Positions 36,419-44,234 of a stretch of 64,000 bases of DNA are shown one piece after another. Position numbers and translations under genes: made by a program. Location of the stretch: positions 124,001 to 188,000 of the forward strand of contig NZ_JAHLQF010000001.1 of NCBI RefSeq assembly GCF_018918285.1, in the 5' to 3' direction. Under the pieces are notes generated by a model. That model did no database searches. It saw only the letters and a program-made list of their open reading frames with translations, and was not told the DNA's origin. This DNA comes from Clostridium mobile (GTDB taxonomy: Bacteria; Bacillota; Clostridia; Clostridiales; Clostridiaceae). How positions within the stretch are numbered: the first letter of the stretch is position 1; each line of letters begins with the position of its first letter.

Positions 36419-36838
36419 TTATATTTCACCTTCTTCAAATAAGCTATATAAAAAATATATAGTTATAGATACAATTATCCCTACTATAATATTTAAAGGA
36501 AGCAAAAATCCACCACTTAGTATATTCCCTGCCTTTCCTAAAGGTGGGCCTGGCCAATTTAAATCACTTCCTCCAGATATAAAACTATAGCCCTTTATAG
36601 TTCCATACATAATTAATGCAATTGACATGATCTTTACTAATTTACTATACTGAAATTTTTCTCTTGCTTTATCTTTTCCAAATACAATCCTATAAAGTAT
36701 AAAACCTGTACCTAAAACCGTTCCCCCAGCAAATCCTCCTCCTGGACTTAAGTGGCCGTGTAAAATTATATAAATGCCAAAAAGGTGTATGAAAGGCAAT
36801 ATTGTTCTACTTACTTCTTTTAATATAATATCCTTCAT
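36419..36838 (-). CDS. mnhB: Na+/H+ antiporter subunit B (MnhB/MrpB)
   Basis: A 139-residue subunit with four helices and the MnhB hallmark HGHLSPGGGFAGGTVLG after the first helix; LPLNIIVGIIVSITIYFLYSLFEEG ends it. Its length matches MrpB. It overlaps mnhC slightly and follows the MbhE-like gene by 13 bases. Confidence 0.95.
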   Translation of the reverse strand: MKDIILKEVSRTILPFIHLFGIYIILHGHLSPGGGFAGGTVLGTGFILYRIVFGKDKAREKFQYSKLVKIMSIALIMYGTIKGYSFISGGSDLNWPGPPLGKAGNILSGGFLLPLNIIVGIIVSITIYFLYSLFEEGEI

Positions 36839-36851
36839 TTTACCTCTCCTT

Positions 36852-37127
36852 TTACTCTTTATTCTTTTTTAAAACTACCAATACAGTTATTGCTGAAGTA
36901 AATAAAACACTGGCTTCAACAAAAGTATCAAATGCTCTATAGTCTAATATTATTCCAGTAACTATGTTAGTAGCCCCTGTGTCTTTAACAGCATTTTCTA
37001 TATAATATTTTGAAACTTCATTATGAGTTGGTGGAGAACCTGCTCCAAACTGAGGTAATTCTATTACTCCAAGAAGAAGTATAAAGGTTATTCCAAAAGT
37101 AATAAGTACTGCATTTATCTTTCTCAT
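36852..37127 (-). CDS. MbhE-like subunit (C-terminal part of MrpA)
   Basis: A 91-residue protein starting MRKINAVLITFGITFILL, containing IELPQFGAGSPPTHNEV, DTGATNIVTGIILDYRAFDT and EASVLFTSAITVLVVLKK. This is the segment found at the C-terminus of full-length MrpA and as free-standing MbhE in membrane hydrogenase and Mrp clusters. ATG 37127 overlaps the upstream stop as ATGA, so I prefer it to the longer open frame that begins at 37238 and runs through the previous gene out of phase. Confidence 0.88.
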   Translation of the reverse strand: MRKINAVLITFGITFILLLGVIELPQFGAGSPPTHNEVSKYYIENAVKDTGATNIVTGIILDYRAFDTFVEASVLFTSAITVLVVLKKNKE

Positions 37128-37363
37128 TTCTTTTCTCCCTTTATTCTCTTTAATGTTAGAATAAACAATACTGTAGTAATACCAGCTCCAACGGCTGCCT
37201 CGGTTATTGCTAAATCTGGAGCATTTAGTTGTTGCCATAATATAGCCATAATTAAGCTATAAACCATAAAAACTATAATTGCTCCTAGGAGATCTTTTAC
37301 ATAAGAAACCATTATTGAAGATATTATTAAAAATAATAACATTATAACACTAAAGATTTTCAT
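37124..37363 (-). CDS. DUF4040 / MbhD-like subunit (part of MrpA)
   Basis: A 79-residue, two- to three-helix protein: LLGAIIVFMVYSLIMAILW and APDLAITEAAVGAGITTVLFI, the DUF4040 core that forms part of MrpA and of NuoJ-like MbhD. Here MrpA is split into separate genes, as in Mbh-type clusters. It overlaps mnhG by 14 bases and the next gene by 4. Confidence 0.9.
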   Translation of the reverse strand: MKIFSVIMLLFLIISSIMVSYVKDLLGAIIVFMVYSLIMAILWQQLNAPDLAITEAAVGAGITTVLFILTLKRIKGEKK

Positions 37364-37676
37364 CCTTCTTTACTCCATCCTTTCTCTCAATAGACTTTAT
37401 TCTTAAGTACTCAGCCTTGCCTATTAAATGAGTAGCGGTAGGATTTGTTATCCATATAAACCCAAGGACTAAAATTAATTTTAAACTTGTGAAATTAAAC
37501 CCACTATTAATTATTAATCCAGTTAAACATAGCAAAGCTCCTAAAGTATCACATTTTGCTGCACTATGCACTCTTGTGAATACATCGGGGAACCTTAAAA
37601 TACCTAATGTACCTACCATGAAGAAAAATAAACCTCCCAATGTAAATGCTGATACTAATAATATTTTAATCATCAT
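37350..37676 (-). CDS. mnhG: Na+/H+ antiporter subunit G (MnhG/MrpG)
   Basis: A 108-residue subunit with three helices and the MnhG signature GTLGILRFPDVFTRVHSAAKCDTLG, then ITNPTATHLIGKAEYLR. AGGAGG lies 5 bases before the first of two consecutive ATGs. It overlaps mnhF by 11 bases. Confidence 0.95.
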   Translation of the reverse strand: MMIKILLVSAFTLGGLFFFMVGTLGILRFPDVFTRVHSAAKCDTLGALLCLTGLIINSGFNFTSLKLILVLGFIWITNPTATHLIGKAEYLRIKSIERKDGVKKDENL

Positions 37677-37938
37677 TATCTCCTCCTAAGCTTTCTATAT
37701 AGCGGGATATTATTATAGAAGCTATAAAACTAATTAAAGCATATACTAGCGCTACATCTATAAAATATGTTTCTTTAAGTATGAAGGAAATAGACGCTAT
37801 GATAATTATTGTTTTAGTACTTATTACATTTATTGCAATAAGCCTATCTGCAGAAGTTGGGCCTTTAACCCCTCTGTATAGACATCCCAATATAGTTATT
37901 GATAAAAAAATAACGGAAAAAATCAATACTTTACTCAT
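37666..37938 (-). CDS. mnhF: Na+/H+ antiporter subunit F (MnhF/MrpF)
   Basis: A 90-residue three-helix subunit: YRGVKGPTSADRLIAINVIST is the family signature (P-T-x-x-D-R), followed by ALVYALISFIASIIISRYIE. It overlaps mnhE by 8 bases. Confidence 0.95.
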   Translation of the reverse strand: MSKVLIFSVIFLSITILGCLYRGVKGPTSADRLIAINVISTKTIIIIASISFILKETYFIDVALVYALISFIASIIISRYIESLGGDNDD

Positions 37939-38425
37939 TTATAATTTCCTCAGCTTTCAAAAGAATATTCTCAAAAGAGGACTCCTTTAAATCTTTTATA
38001 TTTTCCTCTTGAAGACAGTGAATAATTAATTTGTCATCATCCATAACCAGAGTTAATGTACCTGGAGTTAGCGTAATTGAATTTGCTAAAACCGTTTTCA
38101 ATACATTCGATTGTATCTTTGTGTCTACTGTACATATATTTGGTGATATATTCATCTTAGGACTTAAAACTATTTTAGCCACATGTATATTAGATTTAAA
38201 TATTTCTAAAATTAATGCACCTAAATACTTCAAAAAAATAGTTATTTTTTTAACATTAAAGGAGATTTTTTTACTGTTTTTTTCCATTGAGTCTCTGTTT
38301 AGATATTCATTAAATCTAAACACTAAGTAAGATATTATGAGTCCTATGCTTAATCTTTCTAATGTAATTGACTCACTTAGTATGATCCAAAATATAAAAA
38401 GAGATGTTATTTGCCAAAATTTCAT
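37931..38425 (-). CDS. mnhE: Na+/H+ antiporter subunit E (MnhE/MrpE)
   Basis: The first gene of the ten-gene Mrp/Mbh-like operon, 164 residues. Two or three N-terminal helices (ITSLFIFWIILSESITLERLSIGLIISYLVF) precede a cytosolic region with LANSITLTPGTLTLVMDDDKLIIHCL, the MnhE signature. RBS GGAGG lies before ATG 38425. The operon order E-F-G-D'-E'-B-C-antiporters matches the ion-translocation module of archaeal Mbh/Mbs clusters rather than Bacillus mrpABCDEFG. The 174-base gap upstream contains the mnmA terminator and presumably the promoter. Confidence 0.93.
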   Translation of the reverse strand: MKFWQITSLFIFWIILSESITLERLSIGLIISYLVFRFNEYLNRDSMEKNSKKISFNVKKITIFLKYLGALILEIFKSNIHVAKIVLSPKMNISPNICTVDTKIQSNVLKTVLANSITLTPGTLTLVMDDDKLIIHCLQEENIKDLKESSFENILLKAEEIINE

Positions 38426-38554
38426 GCTATTCTACCTCCTTTTTCATTATTATCTATAGATATAATATTATCAATTTCATTAAATTCCGTCTATATTTTT
38501 TATTTAATTTATAGTGAAATATTCAATACGCGGAATCTTCAAAATATTTCGCTA

Positions 38555-38590
38555 TAAAAAAAGTAGTTTATATAAACATATAAACTACAA
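38555..38590 (-). terminator. Terminator after mnmA
   Basis: Stem GTAGTTTATAT/ATATAAACTAC with a short loop, then TTTTTTTAT on the minus strand, 12 bases after the mnmA stop. Confidence 0.85.
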
Positions 38591-38599
38591 ATTAAAAAA

Positions 38600-39676
38600 C
38601 TATAATATTTCGCTAATTATTCCCCCACCAATTAAAATATCCTCTTGGTAGAACACTACAGATTGACCTTTTGTAATTGCTCTTTGGGGATTTATTAATT
38701 CAACTTTTACTTTTCCATCTTCAATTGGATATATTGTACCTTTATTTGACGTGGTAGAATATCTTACTTTTACTTCAACTTCTGTCGGCTTTTCTAATTT
38801 ATCGAAAGCTATTAAATTTACTTCTTCAGCAATTAATCCCGTTCTGAATAAATCTTCATTTTCTCCTAGTATAACTTCATTATTTTTAGGATCTATATTC
38901 ACTACATACATAGGCTTTCCAAGTGTAATACCTAATCCTTTTCTTTGACCTATGGTGTAATGAATTATACCTTTATGCTTTCCTAATATATTACCATGCT
39001 TATCTTTAAAATAGCCATCTTTTATTTCTTCTCCAATTTGTTTTTCTATAAATCTTCCGTAATCATCGTCTGGAATAAAACATATTTCCTCACTATCTTT
39101 TTTATCATGGACAGATAATCCAATTTCCTTACCTATAGCTCTAATTTCTTTCTTATTATAATCTCCGCAGGGTAGTAATGTATGCTCTAACTGAAATTGT
39201 GTAAAATTGTAAAGCACATAACTTTGGTCCTTTGTTAAATCTATACCCTTCTTTATTACATATCTGTCATTATGTTTTTCTATTTTAGCATAGTGACCTG
39301 TGGCTATGTAATCTGCCCCTAGATTTAAAGCTCTTTTTAAGAATGAATCAAATTTGATATGTTTATTACAAGCAATACATGGATTAGGAGTTCTTCCTTT
39401 TAAATATTCATCTACAAAATTAGTTATTATTTTTTCTTTAAACTCTTCCTTAAAGTTCATTACATAAAATGGTATTCCAAGCTTATAAGCAACTCTCCTT
39501 GCATCATTAACAGATGATAAGGAACAGCAACCGCCTTCTCTTTCCTCATACTCTTGGTCCTCATCCCAAATCTGCATTGTAACACCTATAACTTCATATC
39601 CTTCTTTCAATAATAAATGTGCTGCTACGGAACTATCAACTCCTCCACTCATAGCTAATACTACTCTTTTTTTCAT
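38600..39676 (-). CDS. mnmA: tRNA-specific 2-thiouridylase MnmA
   Basis: Adds sulfur to wobble U34 of Lys, Glu and Gln tRNAs. The 358-residue protein has the PP-loop [15 protein letters not shown] (residues about 8-22), [13 protein letters not shown] with the first catalytic Cys near residue 101, [13 protein letters not shown] with the second near residue 197, and [11 protein letters not shown]. It overlaps the upstream cysteine desulfurase gene by 4 bases; this desulfurase probably supplies its sulfur, a pairing common in Firmicutes. Confidence 0.97.
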   Translation of the reverse strand: MKKRVVLAMSGGVDSSVAAHLLLKEGYEVIGVTMQIWDEDQEYEEREGGCCSLSSVNDARRVAYKLGIPFYVMNFKEEFKEKIITNFVDEYLKGRTPNPCIACNKHIKFDSFLKRALNLGADYIATGHYAKIEKHNDRYVIKKGIDLTKDQSYVLYNFTQFQLEHTLLPCGDYNKKEIRAIGKEIGLSVHDKKDSEEICFIPDDDYGRFIEKQIGEEIKDGYFKDKHGNILGKHKGIIHYTIGQRKGLGITLGKPMYVVNIDPKNNEVILGENEDLFRTGLIAEEVNLIAFDKLEKPTEVEVKVRYSTTSNKGTIYPIEDGKVKVELINPQRAITKGQSVVFYQEDILIGGGIISEIL

Positions 39677-40824
39677 TTTCTCACCGTCCTAATTCTATTA
39701 ACTATATTATTTATTTGCTCACAAACATAATCTACATTTTCCTCAGTAGTGTTTTCACCTATAGTAAGTCTTATAGAGGATTTTGATAACTCTCTGCTAA
39801 GCCCCAAAGCTAGTAATACATGTGAAGGTTCCATAGACGTAGCTTGACATGCACTTCCGCTAGATACACATATACCTTCCCTATCCAAATTAAATACTAA
39901 ATCTTCCCCATAAACTCCTCTAAAACCTAAGTTTATATTATTAGCTAATCTATGCTCACCTTCAGGACCGTTTAGAAAGGCTCCTTCTATTTCTAAAAGT
40001 TTTTCTATCATTCTATTACTTAAGAATGATAATCTTTCCACTTCATCTTTCATAGTATTCATAGATATTTCAACGGCTTTTCCAAAGCCAACAATAGAGG
40101 CTACATTCTCTGTGCCTCCTCTTTTTCCTCTCTCTTGCCCTCCTCCATGAAGTATATTATGAAGCTTTAACCCTTTTTTAACATATAAAGCTCCTACTCC
40201 TTTAGGACCATATATTTTATGAGAGGACATAGAAAGCATATCTATATTTGAATCTTTTACATCTATGGGGACTTTTCCCAAAGCCTGTACTGCATCACTA
40301 TGAAAAGTTATATTCTTTTCATTACATATTTTCCCTATCTCTTTAATGTTTTGAATAGTTCCAATTTCATTATTTCCATATATTATAGATACCAATATTG
40401 TATCTTTGGTAATCGAATCTATTAATTGGTCTAAATTTACAAATCCCTCTCCATCTACAGGTAGATAAGTAACCTTAAACCCCTCTTCTTCTAAATATCT
40501 ACAAGTACTTAATATTGCTTCATGCTCAATTTTTGTAGTGATAATATGATCACCTTTATTTTTATTAGCATAGGCAAATCCCTTTATAGCCCAATTATCA
40601 GCCTCAGTGGCTCCACTGGTAAAAAACACTTCATCGCTTTTACAATTAATTGCACTACTTATATTATCTCTAGAGCTTTCAATTGCCATTTTACTCCTAA
40701 GTCCTATTGAATATTGAGATGAGGGGTTCCCAAAGAACCCCTTCAAATAAGGCATCATTTCTTCTAATACCTCATCCTTTATAAAAGTAGTAGCTGCATA
40801 GTCCATATATATAATTTTGCTCAT
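39673..40824 (-). CDS. nifS: Cysteine desulfurase (NifS/IscS family)
   Basis: PLP enzyme releasing sulfur from cysteine as a protein persulfide. The 383-residue protein has [50 protein letters not shown] (Schiff-base Lys) and the active-site loop [20 protein letters not shown] with the nucleophilic Cys, the group I type. It is placed between cysK and mnmA, so it likely donates sulfur to MnmA and possibly to Fe-S assembly; no iscU gene is adjacent. Confidence 0.95.
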   Translation of the reverse strand: MSKIIYMDYAATTFIKDEVLEEMMPYLKGFFGNPSSQYSIGLRSKMAIESSRDNISSAINCKSDEVFFTSGATEADNWAIKGFAYANKNKGDHIITTKIEHEAILSTCRYLEEEGFKVTYLPVDGEGFVNLDQLIDSITKDTILVSIIYGNNEIGTIQNIKEIGKICNEKNITFHSDAVQALGKVPIDVKDSNIDMLSMSSHKIYGPKGVGALYVKKGLKLHNILHGGGQERGKRGGTENVASIVGFGKAVEISMNTMKDEVERLSFLSNRMIEKLLEIEGAFLNGPEGEHRLANNINLGFRGVYGEDLVFNLDREGICVSSGSACQATSMEPSHVLLALGLSRELSKSSIRLTIGENTTEENVDYVCEQINNIVNRIRTVRK

Positions 40825-40844
40825 TTTAAATCACCTTTTTTTAT

Positions 40845-41771
40845 TTAATCAAATACAGGTGTTGATAAATATCTCATACCTGTATCAGGTAGTATTACTA
40901 CTATATTTTTTCCCTTATTCTCTTCTCTTATACCAACTTCCTTAGCTGCATGTAATGCTGCTCCTGAAGATATACCCACTAAAAGTCCTTCTAATGTTAC
41001 TATTTCTTTAGTAATTTTAAAGGAATCTTCATTTGAAACTTTAATAATTTCATCAATTAGAGATGTGTCTAATATTGATGGAATAAATCCTGCACCTATA
41101 CCTTGTATTTTATGTGGGCCTGGTTTACCTCCAGAAAGAATCGCTGAATCTTCTGGTTCCACTGCGATGATTTTTACATCTGGATTATTCTTTTTTAGCA
41201 CTTTTCCTATTCCTGTTATAGTTCCACCAGTTCCTACTCCTGAAATAAGCACATCTACTTTTCCATCTAAATCTCTTAATATTTCTTCAGCAGTAGTCTT
41301 TTCATGAATAGATGGATTAGCTAAATTATCAAATTGTTGAGGAATAAATGAATTTGGTATTTCTTTTGCTAGTTCTTCTGCTTTTGCAATAGAACCTTTC
41401 ATACCGTCTGCAGCTGGTGTTAATACTAATTCTGCTCCATATGCTTTTAATAACTTTCTTCTTTCTATACTCATAGATTCAGGCATAGTTAATATTATTT
41501 TATATCCTTTTGCCGCTGCTACTAATGCTAGACCTATTCCTGTATTTCCGCTAGTAGGTTCTATAATAACTGTATCCTTTTTTATAAGCCCTTGCTTTTC
41601 TCCTTCTTCTATCATTGCAAAAGCTATTCTATCTTTAATACTACTTCCTGGGTTAAAATACTCAACCTTACCTATTAAATTTGCTTTAACCTCATATTGT
41701 TTTTCAAATTTACCAAGTCTCAACATTGGTGTATTTCCTATAAGTTCTGTTAAATTATTATATACTCTCAT
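40845..41771 (-). CDS. cysK: Cysteine synthase (O-acetylserine sulfhydrylase)
   Basis: Forms cysteine from O-acetylserine and sulfide. The 308-residue PLP protein has [15 protein letters not shown] (PLP Lys), [16 protein letters not shown] (substrate loop), [17 protein letters not shown] (phosphate loop) and [17 protein letters not shown]. Length and order are classic CysK. It lies 74 bases after the rrf2 gene and 20 before nifS; the operon probably answers to cysteine availability through the Rrf2 regulator. Confidence 0.96.
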   Translation of the reverse strand: MRVYNNLTELIGNTPMLRLGKFEKQYEVKANLIGKVEYFNPGSSIKDRIAFAMIEEGEKQGLIKKDTVIIEPTSGNTGIGLALVAAAKGYKIILTMPESMSIERRKLLKAYGAELVLTPAADGMKGSIAKAEELAKEIPNSFIPQQFDNLANPSIHEKTTAEEILRDLDGKVDVLISGVGTGGTITGIGKVLKKNNPDVKIIAVEPEDSAILSGGKPGPHKIQGIGAGFIPSILDTSLIDEIIKVSNEDSFKITKEIVTLEGLLVGISSGAALHAAKEVGIREENKGKNIVVILPDTGMRYLSTPVFD

Positions 41772-41838
41772 AATGATCCTCCTTAAATTATATATTTATT
41801 ATTCCTATCTGAATAGTATGCTTTGTTTTAAAATATTT

Positions 41839-41862
41839 ACATGTATTATATATAATACATGT
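41839..41862. promoter_or_regulatory. Perfect 24-bp palindrome at the end of rrf2
   Basis: ACATGTATTATA followed at once by its exact complement TATAATACATGT, covering the last codons and stop of the rrf2 gene and lying 68 bases before the cysK start. It could be an RNA processing/terminator hairpin or a second operator for cysK. Confidence 0.5.
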
Positions 41863-42283
41863 ATTCTATTCCTTTACTTTTGTTATATTGCTCTACTAAA
41901 TCTTCTAAAGTTATTAAATCAACTATTGAAGCTATGGAAATATTAAGCTTTTTCCATATGTTATCATAAATGCATTTTTCCAAGATATCATCTTTCATGC
42001 TTTCTTCCCAATCAACCACATCTAAATCCCCTTCTAATACTCTTAATATATCTCCTACGGTTATTTTAGATGGATGATTAGCCAAACTATATCCTCCTTG
42101 AGCGCCTTTTTTGCTGATTACCAATCCATTTTTTCTAAGAGCAGAAAAAATTTGCTCCAAATATTTTTCAGATATATTTTGTCTCTCAGAAATACTCTTC
42201 AGTGCTATGCTCTCACAAGATGTATATATGGCAATATCCATCATAGCCTTTAAACCATATCTGCCTTTAGTTGATATCTTCAT
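41846..42283 (-). CDS. Rrf2 family regulator, CymR-like
   Basis: A 145-residue winged-helix regulator: MKISTKGRYGLKAMMDIAIY, LKSISERQNISEKYLEQIFSAL (recognition helix), GAQGGYSLANHPSKITVGDILRVLEGDL. The C-terminal region lacks the three-Cys cluster that binds Fe-S in IscR (only EKCIYD is present), which fits CymR, the cysteine-metabolism repressor that senses O-acetylserine through CysK. It heads the rrf2-cysK-nifS-mnmA operon. A palindrome sits within its promoter, suggesting autoregulation. Confidence 0.9.
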   Translation of the reverse strand: MKISTKGRYGLKAMMDIAIYTSCESIALKSISERQNISEKYLEQIFSALRKNGLVISKKGAQGGYSLANHPSKITVGDILRVLEGDLDVVDWEESMKDDILEKCIYDNIWKKLNISIASIVDLITLEDLVEQYNKSKGIEYMYYI

Positions 42284-42325
42284 ATTCTACACCTCTTTTT
42301 CCTTTAATCCTATATATTTACTATG

Positions 42326-42354
42326 ATTATATTATTTAAATAATATATTGTCAA
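42326..42354 (-). promoter_or_regulatory. Consensus promoter of rrf2-cysK-nifS-mnmA with internal palindrome
   Basis: Exact TTGACA (42349-42354), 17-bp spacer and exact TATAAT (42326-42331) on the minus strand. The perfect palindrome ATTATTTAAATAAT (42331-42344) occupies most of the spacer next to the -10 box, an ideal place for a repressor such as the encoded Rrf2 protein. Confidence 0.8.
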
Positions 42355-42376
42355 TATACTATTATATAAAATTTAA

Positions 42377-42407
42377 AAAACTGCCTTAAATTTTATAAAG
42401 GCAGTTC
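42377..42407 (-). terminator. Terminator after the ABC exporter operon
   Basis: AACTGCCTT/AAGGCAGTT stem followed by TTTTAAATTTT on the minus strand, immediately after the exporter operon. Confidence 0.85.
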
Positions 42408-42413
42408 TTTGTG

Positions 42414-44216
42414 TTAAGAATTTAATATTTCTTTTTCCTTCTCTTCAATAAATTGATTAGTATATAAGTTGTAATAATAGCCTTTATTCTTCATTAATTC
42501 TTCATGGTTTCCCATTTCAACTATTTCACCTTTTTGTATCACTAATATTTTATCTGCAGACACTATAGTTGATAATCTATGAGCTATTATAAAACTAGTT
42601 CTTCCTTTTAAAACTTTATCAATTGCATCTTGAATAATTTTTTCACTTTCTGTATCAATAGATGATGTAGCTTCATCTAAAACAAATAATGATGGGTTTG
42701 ATATAATTGCTCTAGCAAAAGAAATAAGTTGTTTTTCTCCTGTAGAAAGTTTATTTCCTCCCTCACCAACTTCAGTATTATATCCATTCTCCATTCTAAT
42801 AATAAAATCATGGGCGTTTACTAATTGAGCTGCTTTCATAACCTCTTCATCCGTAGCATTTAGTTTTCCATATTTTATATTATCCTTTATAGTTCCGCTA
42901 AATAAATGAGGGCTTTGTAATACGTATCCTAAGTTTGATTGAAGCCATAAAATAGATCTTTCTCTATAATCAACTCCATCTATTAATACTTCTCCATCTG
43001 TAGGCTCATAGAATCTACAGAGTAAATTTACAATGGTACTTTTCCCTGAACCAGTCTCACCAACTAAAGCTATCTTCTCCCCTTTTTTTACTTGCAAATT
43101 AAAATTATCTAAAACCTTTTCTCCATCCTTATAAGCAAAGCTTATATCTTTGAATGTTATATCTCCATGGATAGGCTCCCAATTTTCATTTTTAGGATTA
43201 AATATATCGCCATATTTATTTATTATTTCTTCGCTATCCTGGATTTCTATTTTTTCTTCAATAAGAGATATTACCCTCTCTGCTGATGCCTGGGCATGTT
43301 GAAGCTCTGCTAAGGTAGTAGCCAGTTGTGTTATTGGCTCAAAAAATTGTATCGAATAGGCCAAGAACATTACTAAAGTACCATAACTTAATGTTTCTAA
43401 AAGTACTCCTTTACCACCATACCATAGAGCTAAACCTGTTCCAATGCTTCCTAAAGTTAATACTATAGGTAAAAATAAGGATGAAAATATAGCTGCTCTT
43501 AAAGAAGAACTTCTCATGTCTCCAGTGGTAACTTTAAATTCTTCTAAATTATCTAATTCAGTAACTAATGTTTTAGTAGTTTTCGCTCCTGTTATACACT
43601 CATTAAAGCCTGCTGTTATTTTAGAATTTATTTTTCTTACATCTCTATAGGAATCTAAAATTTTCCTTTGAAAATATATTCCAATTATTATAAGTGGCGG
43701 TACTACGCTTAAAGTAATTAATGTTAGTTTAACATTATGAATCATCATAATTATTACAAATCCAAACATCATAACCAAAGCCCATACCATATCAATTAGT
43801 CCCCAGGATACTATTTCACTTAATCTCATCACATCTGAAGTAACCCTAGAAATTATCCACCCTACTGAAGTTTTGTCATAATATGATAATGATAATTTTT
43901 GAAGCTTTTCAAAAGATATTCTCCTTATGTGATATGCAAGTCCTGTTTCTACTTTACCTGCAACATTTATAAATATTTTAATATTAATTGCTTGAATAAT
44001 TATAATAACTAAATAGACTACTGCAAATTTTTTTAGTCCTAGCATATTATTATTTTCAACAAAAGTATCTATTGCATATTTATTGAGATATGGTACCAGT
44101 ACATCTATACCTGCTACTGCACTCATAACCAAAGATAGTTTTATTAAACTCCCTTTAAATTCTATTACATAATTAAATAATTTTCTCCATAGACTAAAAC
44201 TTAATTTATCACTCAT
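42414..44216 (-). CDS. Multidrug ABC exporter half-transporter, canonical-site subunit (BmrD/LmrD-like)
   Basis: A 600-residue fused membrane-ATPase half-transporter: six helices (residues about 15-310), then an NBD with Walker A VGETGSGKSTIVNLL, C-loop LSTGEKQLISFARAI and Walker B FVLDEATSSIDTE with the catalytic Glu. The C-loop deviates from LSGGQ. Together with the Asp-for-Glu change in the partner this gives the one-degenerate-site layout of heterodimeric exporters such as BmrCD, LmrCD and TM287/288. It starts 18 bases after the partner gene. Confidence 0.92.
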   Translation of the reverse strand: MSDKLSFSLWRKLFNYVIEFKGSLIKLSLVMSAVAGIDVLVPYLNKYAIDTFVENNNMLGLKKFAVVYLVIIIIQAINIKIFINVAGKVETGLAYHIRRISFEKLQKLSLSYYDKTSVGWIISRVTSDVMRLSEIVSWGLIDMVWALVMMFGFVIIMMIHNVKLTLITLSVVPPLIIIGIYFQRKILDSYRDVRKINSKITAGFNECITGAKTTKTLVTELDNLEEFKVTTGDMRSSSLRAAIFSSLFLPIVLTLGSIGTGLALWYGGKGVLLETLSYGTLVMFLAYSIQFFEPITQLATTLAELQHAQASAERVISLIEEKIEIQDSEEIINKYGDIFNPKNENWEPIHGDITFKDISFAYKDGEKVLDNFNLQVKKGEKIALVGETGSGKSTIVNLLCRFYEPTDGEVLIDGVDYRERSILWLQSNLGYVLQSPHLFSGTIKDNIKYGKLNATDEEVMKAAQLVNAHDFIIRMENGYNTEVGEGGNKLSTGEKQLISFARAIISNPSLFVLDEATSSIDTESEKIIQDAIDKVLKGRTSFIIAHRLSTIVSADKILVIQKGEIVEMGNHEELMKNKGYYYNLYTNQFIEEKEKEILNS

Positions 44217-44234
44217 TATCTCACCGCCATTTCG

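Noticed and set aside
37128-37238. N-terminal extension of the MbhE-like gene (extra 37 residues)
   Set aside because: It lies wholly within the DUF4040 gene in another frame, has no RBS of its own, and its composition (Ser/Arg/Tyr-rich) is unlike the family. The internal ATG 37127 overlaps the upstream stop as ATGA and fits the family start.
38515-38620. Short direct repeat ATATTTCGCTA (near 38546 and 38607) and GAAATATT/AATATTTC inverted arms upstream of mnhE
   Set aside because: Short, AT-rich, with long spacing; the strong hairpin between them is better explained as the mnmA terminator. Not enough to call a riboswitch or mobile element.
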